DNA of 9,206 nucleotides, from positions 1-9,206 of the forward strand of contig CAJKZK010000071.1 of NCBI GenBank assembly GCA_905204225.1. Direction: 5' to 3'. Shown here piece by piece: positions 1 through 6,568 of this stretch. This stretch comes from an uncultured Bacillota bacterium. Lineage in GTDB: Bacteria; Bacillota_I; Bacilli_A; RFN20; CAG-449. A program made the position numbers and the translations under genes. Numbering within the stretch: the first letter of the stretch is position 1; every line of letters begins with the position of its first letter. The notes under the pieces are model-generated. The model was not told the DNA's origin. It ran no database searches and was given only the letters and a program-made list of their open reading frames with translations.

Positions 1-127
1 AACATTATTGTTACTGCTTTTCTTTTATGATGGTGTAAAATTTTGACGTATACGAAAAAATTTTTAATATAATCTTTGATTTATTCGAATCTAGATATTT
101 TTTACGTTTACAGTGAAAAATTATAAT

Positions 128-160
128 AAAAAAAAGTTTGATATATTCATTATATCAAAC
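128..160 (-). terminator. Intrinsic terminator of the tRNA operon
   Basis: Read on the minus strand, a perfect 10-bp stem (136-145 with 151-160) closes a 5-base loop and is followed directly by eight T (complement of the A-run 128-135). It begins 13 bases past the CCA end of the tRNA-Gly, which is where an operon terminator should be. The stem is AT-rich but uninterrupted. Confidence 0.88.
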
Positions 161-173
161 CAAAATATTCAAA

Positions 174-247
174 TGGAGCAGGTGACGGGAATCGAACCCG
201 CGTAGTCAGCTTGGAAGGCTGAAGTTCTACCATTGAACTACACCTGC
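174..247 (-). tRNA. tRNA-Gly (anticodon TCC)
   Basis: The complement strand folds as a full cloverleaf of 74 bases: a 7-bp acceptor stem GCAGGTG/CACCTGC, a D arm with TAGTTCAATGGTAGAA, an anticodon arm TCAGC-CTTCCAA-GCTGA with anticodon TCC, and a T arm containing GGTTCGATTCC. Discriminator T and an encoded CCA follow the acceptor stem. It is the last of three tRNAs in the same transcript, 7 bases after tRNA-Asp. Confidence 0.97.
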
Positions 248-254
248 ATATAAA

Positions 255-330
255 TGGCGGATCAGACGGGAATCGAACCCGCGATCTTCTCCGTGACAGG
301 GAGACATGTTAACCGCTACACCACTGATCC
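255..330 (-). tRNA. tRNA-Asp (anticodon GTC)
   Basis: The complement strand gives a 76-base cloverleaf: acceptor GGATCAG/CTGATCC, a D arm with TAGCGGTTAA, an anticodon arm TCTCC-CTGTCAC-GGAGA with anticodon GTC, a T arm with GGTTCGATTCC, discriminator G and encoded CCA. It is the middle gene of the Ser-Asp-Gly cluster. Confidence 0.97.
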
Positions 331-339
331 ACTCATAAC

Positions 340-432
340 TGGCGGAGCAAGAGAGATTTGAACTCTCGCACCAGGTCGCCCCGGTCTATGTCCTTAGCAG
401 GGACACCTCTTCGGCCTCTTGAGTATTGCTCC
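340..432 (-). tRNA. tRNA-Ser (anticodon GCT)
   Basis: This is a 93-base class II tRNA with the long variable arm typical of serine. The acceptor stem is GGAGCAA/TTGCTCC, the anticodon arm is TGTCC-CTGCTAA-GGACA with anticodon GCT, the T arm carries GAGTTCAAATCTC, and discriminator G plus encoded CCA are present. It is the first gene of the tRNA operon, starting about 17 bases after a -10 box. Confidence 0.97.
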
Positions 433-448
433 AACGGTGCGCTTAATT

Positions 449-477
449 AATATATCATAGTTATTTTTTATCTTCAA
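449..477 (-). promoter_or_regulatory. Sigma-A-type promoter of the tRNA operon
   Basis: On the minus strand TTGAAG (complement of 472-477) and TATATT (complement of 449-454) are separated by 17 bases. The start of transcription would fall a few bases before tRNA-Ser at 432. An overlapping TATGAT adds an alternative -10. Confidence 0.65.
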
Positions 478-507
478 TACTTGATTAAATATTTTTAAAT
501 TTTTTTG

Positions 508-1446
508 TTACTCTATTATAAAAAAACATTTTGAGGCTTTATTTTTACAATAATTACATTCTTTATTCTTAATTCGTTGATTAAATGGTAATAAAATATT
601 TTTATTTAATTTATTAAAACAAGCTTCGCAAACATAATTTAATTTTGTTTTTGTTAATAAATATTCTTCTTCTAAAGATTTATTAAATAAATTATTTTTA
701 ATATTTTTATTTTCATTATTTATAAATTCATCAATATCATTAATATTTATTTCATTTTCTAAATTATTATATGTTGTTTTAATTCTTATTCCATTTTTTC
801 TAACTTCAAAAATATAGTTGCATCCTTCTTCTTTTAAATAATGAAATTTTTCTTTAGCTTTCAATTCATCATTTGGAATTAAAAAATTATATTTATTTTT
901 TATTGTTTTTATTAATTCTCTAGCAGCTTCTTTATTATTTTCAAAAACAACTAAACCATAATTATTAGGAGAAATAATAGGGCTTATTAAATTATATTTT
1001 TTATAATAATAATCAACCGCATAAATTATATTATTGTTAATACTAAATTTAATATTCCATTTATTAGATTTATAAATATTTATATGAATTATTTTTTTTA
1101 ATTCATCATTTATATTAATCGCACTTATAATATTATTTTCATCATTTTGATATCCTTCAATTGTTTGAAATGAAAATAATTTTTTTATTAAATGAGACAT
1201 TTCACTTAAGATATTAAGTGCTTCTGTTCTAGTATCAATTTCTTTATCAAAACAAGCATATCCTACAATTTTGTCTTCTTTAATATTAATATATTTATCA
1301 TATAAACATATATCTAGATTACTTATTATTTTTTTATAATTATTTTTATTAAATAATTCAATAATTTCATTCTCATATATTTTCCACATATAAACAAAAT
1401 CATTTAAATATATAATTTGAGAAAAAGTATCATTTATAAATTCCAT
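508..1446 (-). CDS. Degenerate prolyl-tRNA synthetase-like protein with anticodon-binding and zinc-ribbon C-terminus
   Basis: This 312-residue protein is strongly Ile/Asn/Lys-rich. I could not name it at first sight, but its second half follows the order of the C-terminus of archaeal-type ProRS. Residues 152-170 (LISPIISP then a hydrophobic strand) match the LPP..AP.QV entry to the anticodon-binding domain. K199-F200-H201 to G208 matches the KFHE..LKG segment. N251-L253-F254 precedes a four-cysteine ribbon, C273-x2-C276 and C297-x2-C300, with LPF.Q between the pairs and A304 after the second, as in the ProRS C-terminal zinc domain. The first 150 residues may be an eroded class II core. Motif 2 (R..F.R) is absent, and the motif 3 region (about 133-147) has NNN where ProRS has the STR arginine, so it should not charge tRNA. 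It is about 60% of normal ProRS length. The start is set by a TATAAT 6 bases upstream, and there is no Shine-Dalgarno site. It could be a decaying paralogue or a repurposed tRNA-binding protein. The family assignment is by eye. Confidence 0.6.
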   Translation of the reverse strand: MEFINDTFSQIIYLNDFVYMWKIYENEIIELFNKNNYKKIISNLDICLYDKYINIKEDKIVGYACFDKEIDTRTEALNILSEMSHLIKKLFSFQTIEGYQNDENNIISAININDELKKIIHINIYKSNKWNIKFSINNNIIYAVDYYYKKYNLISPIISPNNYGLVVFENNKEAARELIKTIKNKYNFLIPNDELKAKEKFHYLKEEGCNYIFEVRKNGIRIKTTYNNLENEININDIDEFINNENKNIKNNLFNKSLEEEYLLTKTKLNYVCEACFNKLNKNILLPFNQRIKNKECNYCKNKASKCFFIIE

Positions 1447-1452
1447 ATTTAC

Positions 1453-1481
1453 ATTATACTTGAAATAAAAAAGAAATTAAA
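1453..1481 (-). promoter_or_regulatory. Promoter of the ProRS-like gene
   Basis: On the minus strand TTTAAT (complement of 1476-1481), a 17-base spacer and a perfect TATAAT (complement of 1453-1458) stand 6 bases before the ATG at 1446. Transcription would start at or next to the A of the start codon, so the mRNA should be leaderless. No Shine-Dalgarno sequence lies in the 1447-1530 divergent region on this strand. Confidence 0.6.
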
Positions 1482-1494
1482 GTATTTAAAAATA

Positions 1495-1523
1495 TTGATT
1501 TGTACAAAATTGTGTCATAATAT
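1495..1523 (+). promoter_or_regulatory. Promoter of nadE
   Basis: TTGATT (1495-1500), a 17-base spacer and TAATAT (1518-1523) are followed 7 bases later by the ATG at 1531. No Shine-Dalgarno is present, so the transcript is probably leaderless. The spacer contains TGTACA. The divergent -35 of the ProRS-like gene lies only 13 bases away (1481). Confidence 0.55.
1501..1506. promoter_or_regulatory. TGTACA candidate operator for a YefM-type DNA-binding domain
   Basis: The palindrome TGTACA begins directly after the -35 of nadE. A near-match, TATACA, lies at 1524-1529, two helical turns away. TGTACA is the core motif bound by E. coli YefM at the yefM-yoeB operator (established knowledge). Its place in front of a gene whose product begins with a YefM-like domain suggests autorepression, which is an inference. 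A 6-base palindrome can also occur by chance. Confidence 0.35.
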
Positions 1524-1530
1524 TATACAT

Positions 1531-3669
1531 ATGAAAAAATATATTATACCAATTACAGATTTAAGAAAAACAAATGACATATTAGATTTGTCAAAAGATC
1601 AGCAACCAATTCACATTACTAAAAATGGTTATAGTGAAATGGTTTTATTATCAGAAGAATTATTCGATAAAATTTATCAACCAAACATAATTTCAATAGA
1701 TAAAAAGAATAAAGTGCAACACATTAATAAAGTAATAACCACTCAAGATCATATTCATGGTCTCCTTAATGTTGGAGCCTATTCTTTACCAGTTAAAGTA
1801 GGAAATGTTACTGAAAATATAAAATATATCAAAGATAGCATTTTAGAAGCAGAAAAAAAGAATTTAGCTATTTTAGCCTTACCAGAATTATGTATATGTG
1901 GATATACTTCTAACGATTTATTAATTCAATCATCAATGTTTGATTTAATAAAAAAAGGCATTAAAGAAATTAAAGAATTTACTTTAAATAAAAATGTTAT
2001 TGTTTTCTTTGGTGCACCTATTGTTAATAATAACTTATTATACAATTGCGCTGTATGTGTTCAAAACGGAAAAATTCTTGCTGTTATTCCTAAAAGATAT
2101 GTACCTAATTATAAAGAATATTATGAAGGAAGATATTTCACTCCTTATAACAAAGAAAATTCAACAATTTTAATTGATAATGAAGAAGTCCCATTTGGAA
2201 ATAAAATTATTTTTCAAAACGATAATTATTTAAAAGAAATTATCGGTTGTGAAATTTGTGAAGATGCTTGGGTTAGTCATTCTCCTTCTTTAGATTATGC
2301 ATCTTCAGGCGCAACAATTATTGTTAACTTATCAGCAAGTAATGAAACATTAGGAAAAGATGAAGTTAGAAGAACTTTAGTTAAAGAAGCTTCTAGAAAA
2401 TTAGAATGCGTTTATATTTATTGTTCTTCAAGTTATGAAGAATCAACAACTGATTTATTATTCTCTGGTCATTCACTAATTCTTGAAGGTGGAGACATTA
2501 TTAACGAATCTGAATTATTTTTCCCATCAAAATTAGAAGCAACAATTGATATTTCTAGAATAAAAAATACTAGAAGATATTTAACAACTTATTCAACCGA
2601 TCAAGACGATAATTTTATCGTAGTTCATTATCAAGCAAAAAGAACATTACTTAACACTTTATTAAATAGAAAAATGTCTAAATATCCTTTTATATACGAC
2701 GATTTTTCATTAAAAGAAGTAGATTATGATAAAGTACTTTTAATGCAAGCTCTTGGTGTTGCTAGACGTTTAAAAGCTATAAATTGTAAAAATGTTGTTT
2801 TAGGTTTATCAGGTGGTTTAGATTCTACTTTAGCCTTATTAGTTTTAAACAAAGCATATGATATATTAAATTATGACAAAAAAAATATAATATGTATTAC
2901 TTTACCTTGTTTTGCTACAAGTAATAGAACTCATAATAATGCTTTAGCATTAGAAAAAGAATTAGGTAATACATTATTAGAAATAAACATTTCTAAAGCC
3001 GTTAAACAGCATTTACAAGATATTGGACATGAAGATCATAATTATGATGTCACTTATGAAAACGCTCAAGCTAGAGAAAGAACAAAAGTGTTAATGGATT
3101 ATGCTAATAAAGTAAATGGAATAGTCATTGGAACAGGAGATCTATCTGAAATTGCTTTAGGTTGGTCAACTTATAATGGAGATCACATGTCAATGTATGC
3201 TGTAAATTGTTCAATTCCTAAAACATTAATAAGAGGAATGTTTACATATTTTATTAAAGAAAAAAAATATCCAAAAATCACTAATGTCTTACAAGATGTA
3301 TTAGATACACCAATTTCTCCTGAATTAATTCCAGGAAAAAACGATACAATTATTCAAGAAACAGAACAAATTATTGGCCCATATATGCTTAATGATTTCT
3401 TCTTATATCATTTTATTACTGATTATTATTCATTTAGTAAAATTTATTTTTTAGCCAAAATTGTTTTTAAAGATATTTATTCTTCTCAAGAAATAAAAAA
3501 ATGGCTAAAGTCTTTTATAAAAAGATTTTTCTCTAGCCAATTTAAACGTTCTTGTATTCCTGATGGAGTAAAAGTAACAAATGTTTCTTTATCTCCAAGA
3601 GGTGATTTTAGATTACCAAGTGATGCATCTTATCAATCATTTATTGATGAAATAGATTCTCTTGATTAA
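1531..3669 (+). CDS. nadE: Glutamine-dependent NAD+ synthetase with N-terminal Phd/YefM-like domain
   Basis: The enzyme makes NAD+ from deamido-NAD+ with ATP and glutamine in the cytoplasm, the last step of NAD biosynthesis. The 712-residue product has three parts. Residues 1-49 look like a Phd/YefM antitoxin (IIPITDLR, then ITKNG, then VLLSEELFDKI). A linker covers 50-74. A nitrilase-fold glutaminase follows (about 75-340) with the triad E119 (in LPELC), K188 (IPKRY) and C243 (EICEDAW). The NAD synthetase domain (about 395-712) has the P-loop SGGLDS at 427-432, then GTGDLSEIALGW at 534-545 and DTPISPELIP at 592-601. Family members with a glutaminase domain normally begin near residue 74, so the front domain is extra. 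It is in frame with no stop or credible internal start; a GTG at 1714 lacks a ribosome site. An ATG at 1417 is rejected because it lies inside the divergent gene and upstream of the promoter. The final codons overlap the convergent nuclease gene. Confidence 0.93.
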   Translation: MKKYIIPITDLRKTNDILDLSKDQQPIHITKNGYSEMVLLSEELFDKIYQPNIISIDKKNKVQHINKVITTQDHIHGLLNVGAYSLPVKVGNVTENIKYIKDSILEAEKKNLAILALPELCICGYTSNDLLIQSSMFDLIKKGIKEIKEFTLNKNVIVFFGAPIVNNNLLYNCAVCVQNGKILAVIPKRYVPNYKEYYEGRYFTPYNKENSTILIDNEEVPFGNKIIFQNDNYLKEIIGCEICEDAWVSHSPSLDYASSGATIIVNLSASNETLGKDEVRRTLVKEASRKLECVYIYCSSSYEESTTDLLFSGHSLILEGGDIINESELFFPSKLEATIDISRIKNTRRYLTTYSTDQDDNFIVVHYQAKRTLLNTLLNRKMSKYPFIYDDFSLKEVDYDKVLLMQALGVARRLKAINCKNVVLGLSGGLDSTLALLVLNKAYDILNYDKKNIICITLPCFATSNRTHNNALALEKELGNTLLEINISKAVKQHLQDIGHEDHNYDVTYENAQARERTKVLMDYANKVNGIVIGTGDLSEIALGWSTYNGDHMSMYAVNCSIPKTLIRGMFTYFIKEKKYPKITNVLQDVLDTPISPELIPGKNDTIIQETEQIIGPYMLNDFFLYHFITDYYSFSKIYFLAKIVFKDIYSSQEIKKWLKSFIKRFFSSQFKRSCIPDGVKVTNVSLSPRGDFRLPSDASYQSFIDEIDSLD
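3495..3539 (-). terminator. Intrinsic terminator of the nuclease gene, embedded antisense in nadE
   Basis: On the minus strand TGGCTAGAG (complement of 3531-3539) pairs with CTTTAGCCA (complement of 3502-3510) through 9 bp including one G-U. Inside is a second stem TCTTTT/AAAAGA with a 3-base loop, and seven T follow (complement of 3495-3501). It lies about 127 bases past the nuclease stop, within nadE codons 656-670. On the plus strand no T-run follows the hairpin, so it works in one direction only. Confidence 0.6.
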
Positions 3670-5594
3670 GATAATTTATATATTTGAGGTAGGACTATTG
3701 ATTCATTTGCAAAACCATAAGTAGTAAATCTTGGTGCACTAGAATTATATAAAATTATACCAGCATTATTTTTTATTGTAGCATTTCCTTTATCAATTAC
3801 TATTTGCCAATCATTATTGGCATCCCAAACCATAGTTTTTTTGCTACTTGAGCCTAATAATTTACCATTATTTTCTAAATTATAAACATTATTAGTAATT
3901 TTTAAAGTAAACACTAATGCTTCTTTTGGTAACTCTTTTATTGAATTATTTTCAATGTTTACATTACTTTTAGATAAATAATCTTTTTCCATAGAAGATG
4001 CAATTACATTAAATTTTTCATTAACAAGAATTACTTTATCATTATTATTTAATGATGTATTATCATTAACTAATTTGTATATCTTTTCATTTTCTTGATT
4101 AACAACAATTCCTTCATATATTTCTTCTAAATTACCAAATTTGCAAATAACACTTGTTGTACCAACACTTAATGTTTCTTCTTTTGTATTTCTATCTAAC
4201 CATAAGCAATCAAAATTAGATATTATTTTAGTTGAATCATCTGTATAAGTAGCAGTAATTATTAATCCTTTAGGATTAAATTTTTCTCCTTCTTGGTAAA
4301 GATTTTTTTCTAACTTTCCAGAAATAGTAATATTTTTTACACTTTTAACAGCCACTTTTACTGTAGCATTAATATTTTTATTATTTTTACATGTCACAAA
4401 AATATTACATTCGCCATTATTATGAGCAGTAATAACCCCATTATCAACTGTAGCAATTTCATTATTATCACTAGTCCATTCTACATCACATAAAGCATCA
4501 CTAGGATTAGGTTTAACATCTATTTTATTAGTTTGTCCAATTGCCATATCAATATTAGTTTTGGATAAAGTAATAGATTTTAATTCACTTTTATTAGAAG
4601 TAGAAGAATAATCACCATATTGGTTAACTACATTTTTTAATGCAGTATTATATGGTTTTCCATCATAACAATAAATTTTACTTGCATATTCTGGATGATC
4701 AATAAAAGGATTTCTATTACCTTGAATTTTATATACTTCTTCATTTCTTCTAATTTCTTGGTTTGTTACAGGTTCAGTTAAATGCCATTTCATTAAAGTA
4801 GATATTTTACCAATAGTTTTACAACTACCAGCCCCATCAACAAATTGAAGATTATATTGATTTCCCCATCTTGTTTGCATATACATTAAAATTCTTGCTG
4901 TAGCCCCTCTATAACCAACACCTGGATAGAAAAAGCCACCTGACGTATAACATAAATTTTTATAATTAGTTGAACCGTTTTGTTGAGCAATATTACTTTT
5001 AATTTGAGGAACTTCATCAAAAGATTTACTACCTCTAGTAGAATTTAATTGAGTTTCAAGTGGTCTAAGATGATGAGCATCACTTCCTGGTCCACTTTTT
5101 GCTGGAAATGCTTTACCACTATCTTTAGGCCAAACATGTTCTCTATTAGTAGTGCCAACATTACCACCAAAACCAGAAAACTTAACCGATTCACCAGTAT
5201 AAAACCAAATAATATTATTTGGGTTCTTTGGATCAACATCTGTAGTTTTATATACTTTTGCTAAACCATCATATGTAGTGTAATTTTTATGTGTATCAGT
5301 AATTAATTTAGCAAGATCACTTCTTAAAGCTAAACCAGTTTTAGAAGAATCAATACTTTTATAATAGTCTCCTTCATAAGGATCATGACTAATTATAGAA
5401 CTATTTTGTGAAACACTAGAACTATTTGAAGAAATTGAATTACTAGTGCTTGTATTATTAGTATTTACACTTGAAAAAGTATTATTAGATCCGTTTGAGT
5501 TTGAAACACTACTAGAAATAGAAGAATTTAAAGAACTAGTAGTAGAACAACCTACAAGTAATAAAAACAAAAAAAGTATTGACTTTCTTTTCAT
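3666..5594 (-). CDS. Secreted lipoprotein endonuclease I (EndA/NucM family) with Ig-like modules
   Basis: This 642-residue surface nuclease probably degrades extracellular DNA/RNA for nucleotide scavenging. The N-terminus is a lipoprotein signal: basic MKRKS, a hydrophobic stretch, then LLVGC with the lipidated cysteine at 16. A Ser/Asn/Thr-rich spacer (17-69) should hold the enzyme off the membrane. The endonuclease I domain covers about 76-310, with the beta-beta-alpha-metal signature NREHVWP at 150-156, DAHHLRP at 172-178 and GNRNPFIDHPEY at 292-303. A BIG2-type Ig-like domain follows (about 337-416), then a second Ig-like domain (about 418-499) and a C-terminal beta-rich region (about 504-642) ending PRFTTYG...PQIYKLS, which I know only as a repeat-like module of secreted proteins. 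The ATG at 5594 has a strong AAGGAG five bases upstream. The gene stands alone between two terminators, and its TAA overlaps the nadE stop. Confidence 0.9.
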   Translation of the reverse strand: MKRKSILFLFLLLVGCSTTSSLNSSISSSVSNSNGSNNTFSSVNTNNTSTSNSISSNSSSVSQNSSIISHDPYEGDYYKSIDSSKTGLALRSDLAKLITDTHKNYTTYDGLAKVYKTTDVDPKNPNNIIWFYTGESVKFSGFGGNVGTTNREHVWPKDSGKAFPAKSGPGSDAHHLRPLETQLNSTRGSKSFDEVPQIKSNIAQQNGSTNYKNLCYTSGGFFYPGVGYRGATARILMYMQTRWGNQYNLQFVDGAGSCKTIGKISTLMKWHLTEPVTNQEIRRNEEVYKIQGNRNPFIDHPEYASKIYCYDGKPYNTALKNVVNQYGDYSSTSNKSELKSITLSKTNIDMAIGQTNKIDVKPNPSDALCDVEWTSDNNEIATVDNGVITAHNNGECNIFVTCKNNKNINATVKVAVKSVKNITISGKLEKNLYQEGEKFNPKGLIITATYTDDSTKIISNFDCLWLDRNTKEETLSVGTTSVICKFGNLEEIYEGIVVNQENEKIYKLVNDNTSLNNNDKVILVNEKFNVIASSMEKDYLSKSNVNIENNSIKELPKEALVFTLKITNNVYNLENNGKLLGSSSKKTMVWDANNDWQIVIDKGNATIKNNAGIILYNSSAPRFTTYGFANESIVLPQIYKLS

Positions 5595-5612
5595 AAAAAC
5601 TCCTTAACTACT

Positions 5613-5640
5613 ATTATAATAATAAATATAGACATGAAAA
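5613..5640 (-). promoter_or_regulatory. Promoter of the nuclease gene
   Basis: On the minus strand a perfect TATAAT (complement of 5613-5618) is preceded by 16 bases and TTTTCA (complement of 5635-5640), a weak -35. It falls just after the fba terminator hairpin and leaves a leader of about a dozen bases containing AAGGAG (complement of 5600-5605). Confidence 0.5.
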
Positions 5641-5660
5641 GCACCTATATAAGGTGCTTT
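5637..5660 (-). terminator. Terminator of the ywiB-argS-rpoE-fba operon
   Basis: A perfect 9-bp stem (AAAGCACCT, 5638-5646, with 5652-5660) and a 5-base loop start 23 bases past the fba stop. On the minus strand the stem ends in a short run of four T. The U-tract is short, so some readthrough into the nuclease gene is possible. Confidence 0.72.
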
Positions 5661-5683
5661 AATTTAAAATTAATTAAAATTAA

Positions 5684-6538
5684 TTAAGCTTTGTTAATAC
5701 AGCCAAAGATTTCACATTTAGCTTGAACAACAGCTTGAATACCTTTTTTACCAGGACCAATAATTTTACGAGGGTCATATACTTTTTGATCATTAGCAAT
5801 AACTTCTCTTACAATTTTTGTCCAAGCTTGTTGACATTCAGTATTAACATTAATTTTAGCAGTTCCTAAAGAAATAGCTTTTCTAATTTGATCTTCTGGA
5901 ATACCAGAGCCACCATGTAAAACAAGTGGTACACCAACGATTTGATTAATTTCATCCATTTCTTTAAAGCCTAATTTTGGTTCACCATGATATGGTCCAT
6001 GAACTGATCCTAAAGCAGGTGCTAAACAATCAATTCCAGTTTTTTGTACCATTTCAACACATTCAGATGGTACAGCATACATTGATTCTGCTACTACAGA
6101 ATCTTCTTGTCCGCCAACTTTACCAAGTTCAGCTTCAACTGAAACACCTCTAAGGCGAGCATAATCAACAACTTCTTTAACCACTCTAATATTTTCTTCA
6201 AGTGGGAAATGTGATCCATCAATCATAACAGATGTAAATCCTGCATCAATAGCAGCTTTACAAATTTCAAATGATCCACCGTGATCAACATGTAATGCTA
6301 CTGGAATAGTAATATTATGATCAATAATTAATCCTCTTACTAATCCAACAACAGTATTCCAACCACCCATATAAGTAGCTGCACCTGAAGTAACTCCTAA
6401 AATAACTGGAGCATTTAATTCTTGAGCTTTATCAAGAATTGCTGCAGTCCATTCAACATTATTGATGTTAAATTGTCCAACTGCATACTTTCCTTCTCTT
6501 GCTTTGAGAAGCATTTCTTTCATATTAACTAATGCCAT
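5684..6538 (-). CDS. fba: Class II fructose-1,6-bisphosphate aldolase
   Basis: This zinc enzyme cleaves fructose-1,6-bisphosphate to dihydroxyacetone phosphate and glyceraldehyde-3-phosphate in glycolysis and runs the reverse reaction in gluconeogenesis. At 284 residues it matches Bacillus FbaA in length. The HVDHGG motif gives the catalytic D85 and zinc ligand H86. The other zinc ligands are H180 (in GSVHGPYHGEPKLGF) and H208 (LVLHGGSGI). The phosphate-binding AKINVNTE segment is at 227-234. The ATG is preceded by AAAGGAG at good spacing, 30 bases after rpoE, and it is the last gene of its operon. In B. subtilis fbaA also lies downstream of rpoE, but with pyrG and spo0F between them. Confidence 0.97.
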   Translation of the reverse strand: MALVNMKEMLLKAREGKYAVGQFNINNVEWTAAILDKAQELNAPVILGVTSGAATYMGGWNTVVGLVRGLIIDHNITIPVALHVDHGGSFEICKAAIDAGFTSVMIDGSHFPLEENIRVVKEVVDYARLRGVSVEAELGKVGGQEDSVVAESMYAVPSECVEMVQKTGIDCLAPALGSVHGPYHGEPKLGFKEMDEINQIVGVPLVLHGGSGIPEDQIRKAISLGTAKINVNTECQQAWTKIVREVIANDQKVYDPRKIIGPGKKGIQAVVQAKCEIFGCINKA

Positions 6539-6568
6539 TTTATATATCTCCTTTAATTAATACCTAAA

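Noticed and set aside
1..46. Open plus-strand frames running in from the left edge and ending at 30, 38 or 46.
   Set aside because: All are too short to judge, and none gives a recognisable C-terminus.
43..73. A possible plus-strand promoter, TTGACG and TATAAT with a 19-base spacer.
   Set aside because: The spacer is too long for a good promoter, and it would only transcribe antisense to the tRNA operon; such pairs arise easily in this composition.
1517..1526. The palindrome ATAATATTAT found just before nadE and again at 9131-9140 before the partial gene.
   Set aside because: It is all A/T and expected by chance at this base composition; its distance to the ATG differs between the two sites.
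1417..1530. An upstream ATG at 1417 that would extend NadE by 38 residues.
   Set aside because: The stretch lies within the divergent gene and its promoter, lies upstream of the predicted nadE promoter, and encodes nothing conserved; the ATG at 1531 starts exactly at the Phd/YefM-like domain.
1531..1680. A complete toxin-antitoxin locus around the Phd/YefM-like domain.
   Set aside because: There is no adjacent RelE, YoeB, Doc or other toxin-like gene, and the domain is fused in frame to NadE.
3805..3842. A plus-strand hairpin (7-bp TGCCAAT/ATTGGCA, 3805-3822) followed by a T-run at 3836-3842, a possible nadE terminator.
   Set aside because: Thirteen bases separate the stem from the T-run, and it is inside the nuclease coding region; an intrinsic terminator needs the U-tract directly after the stem.
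5045..5264. Two short open frames (5045-5239 minus and 5049-5264 plus) inside the nuclease gene.
   Set aside because: Both are out-of-frame shadows of the conserved endonuclease core, with no ribosome site or recognisable domain.
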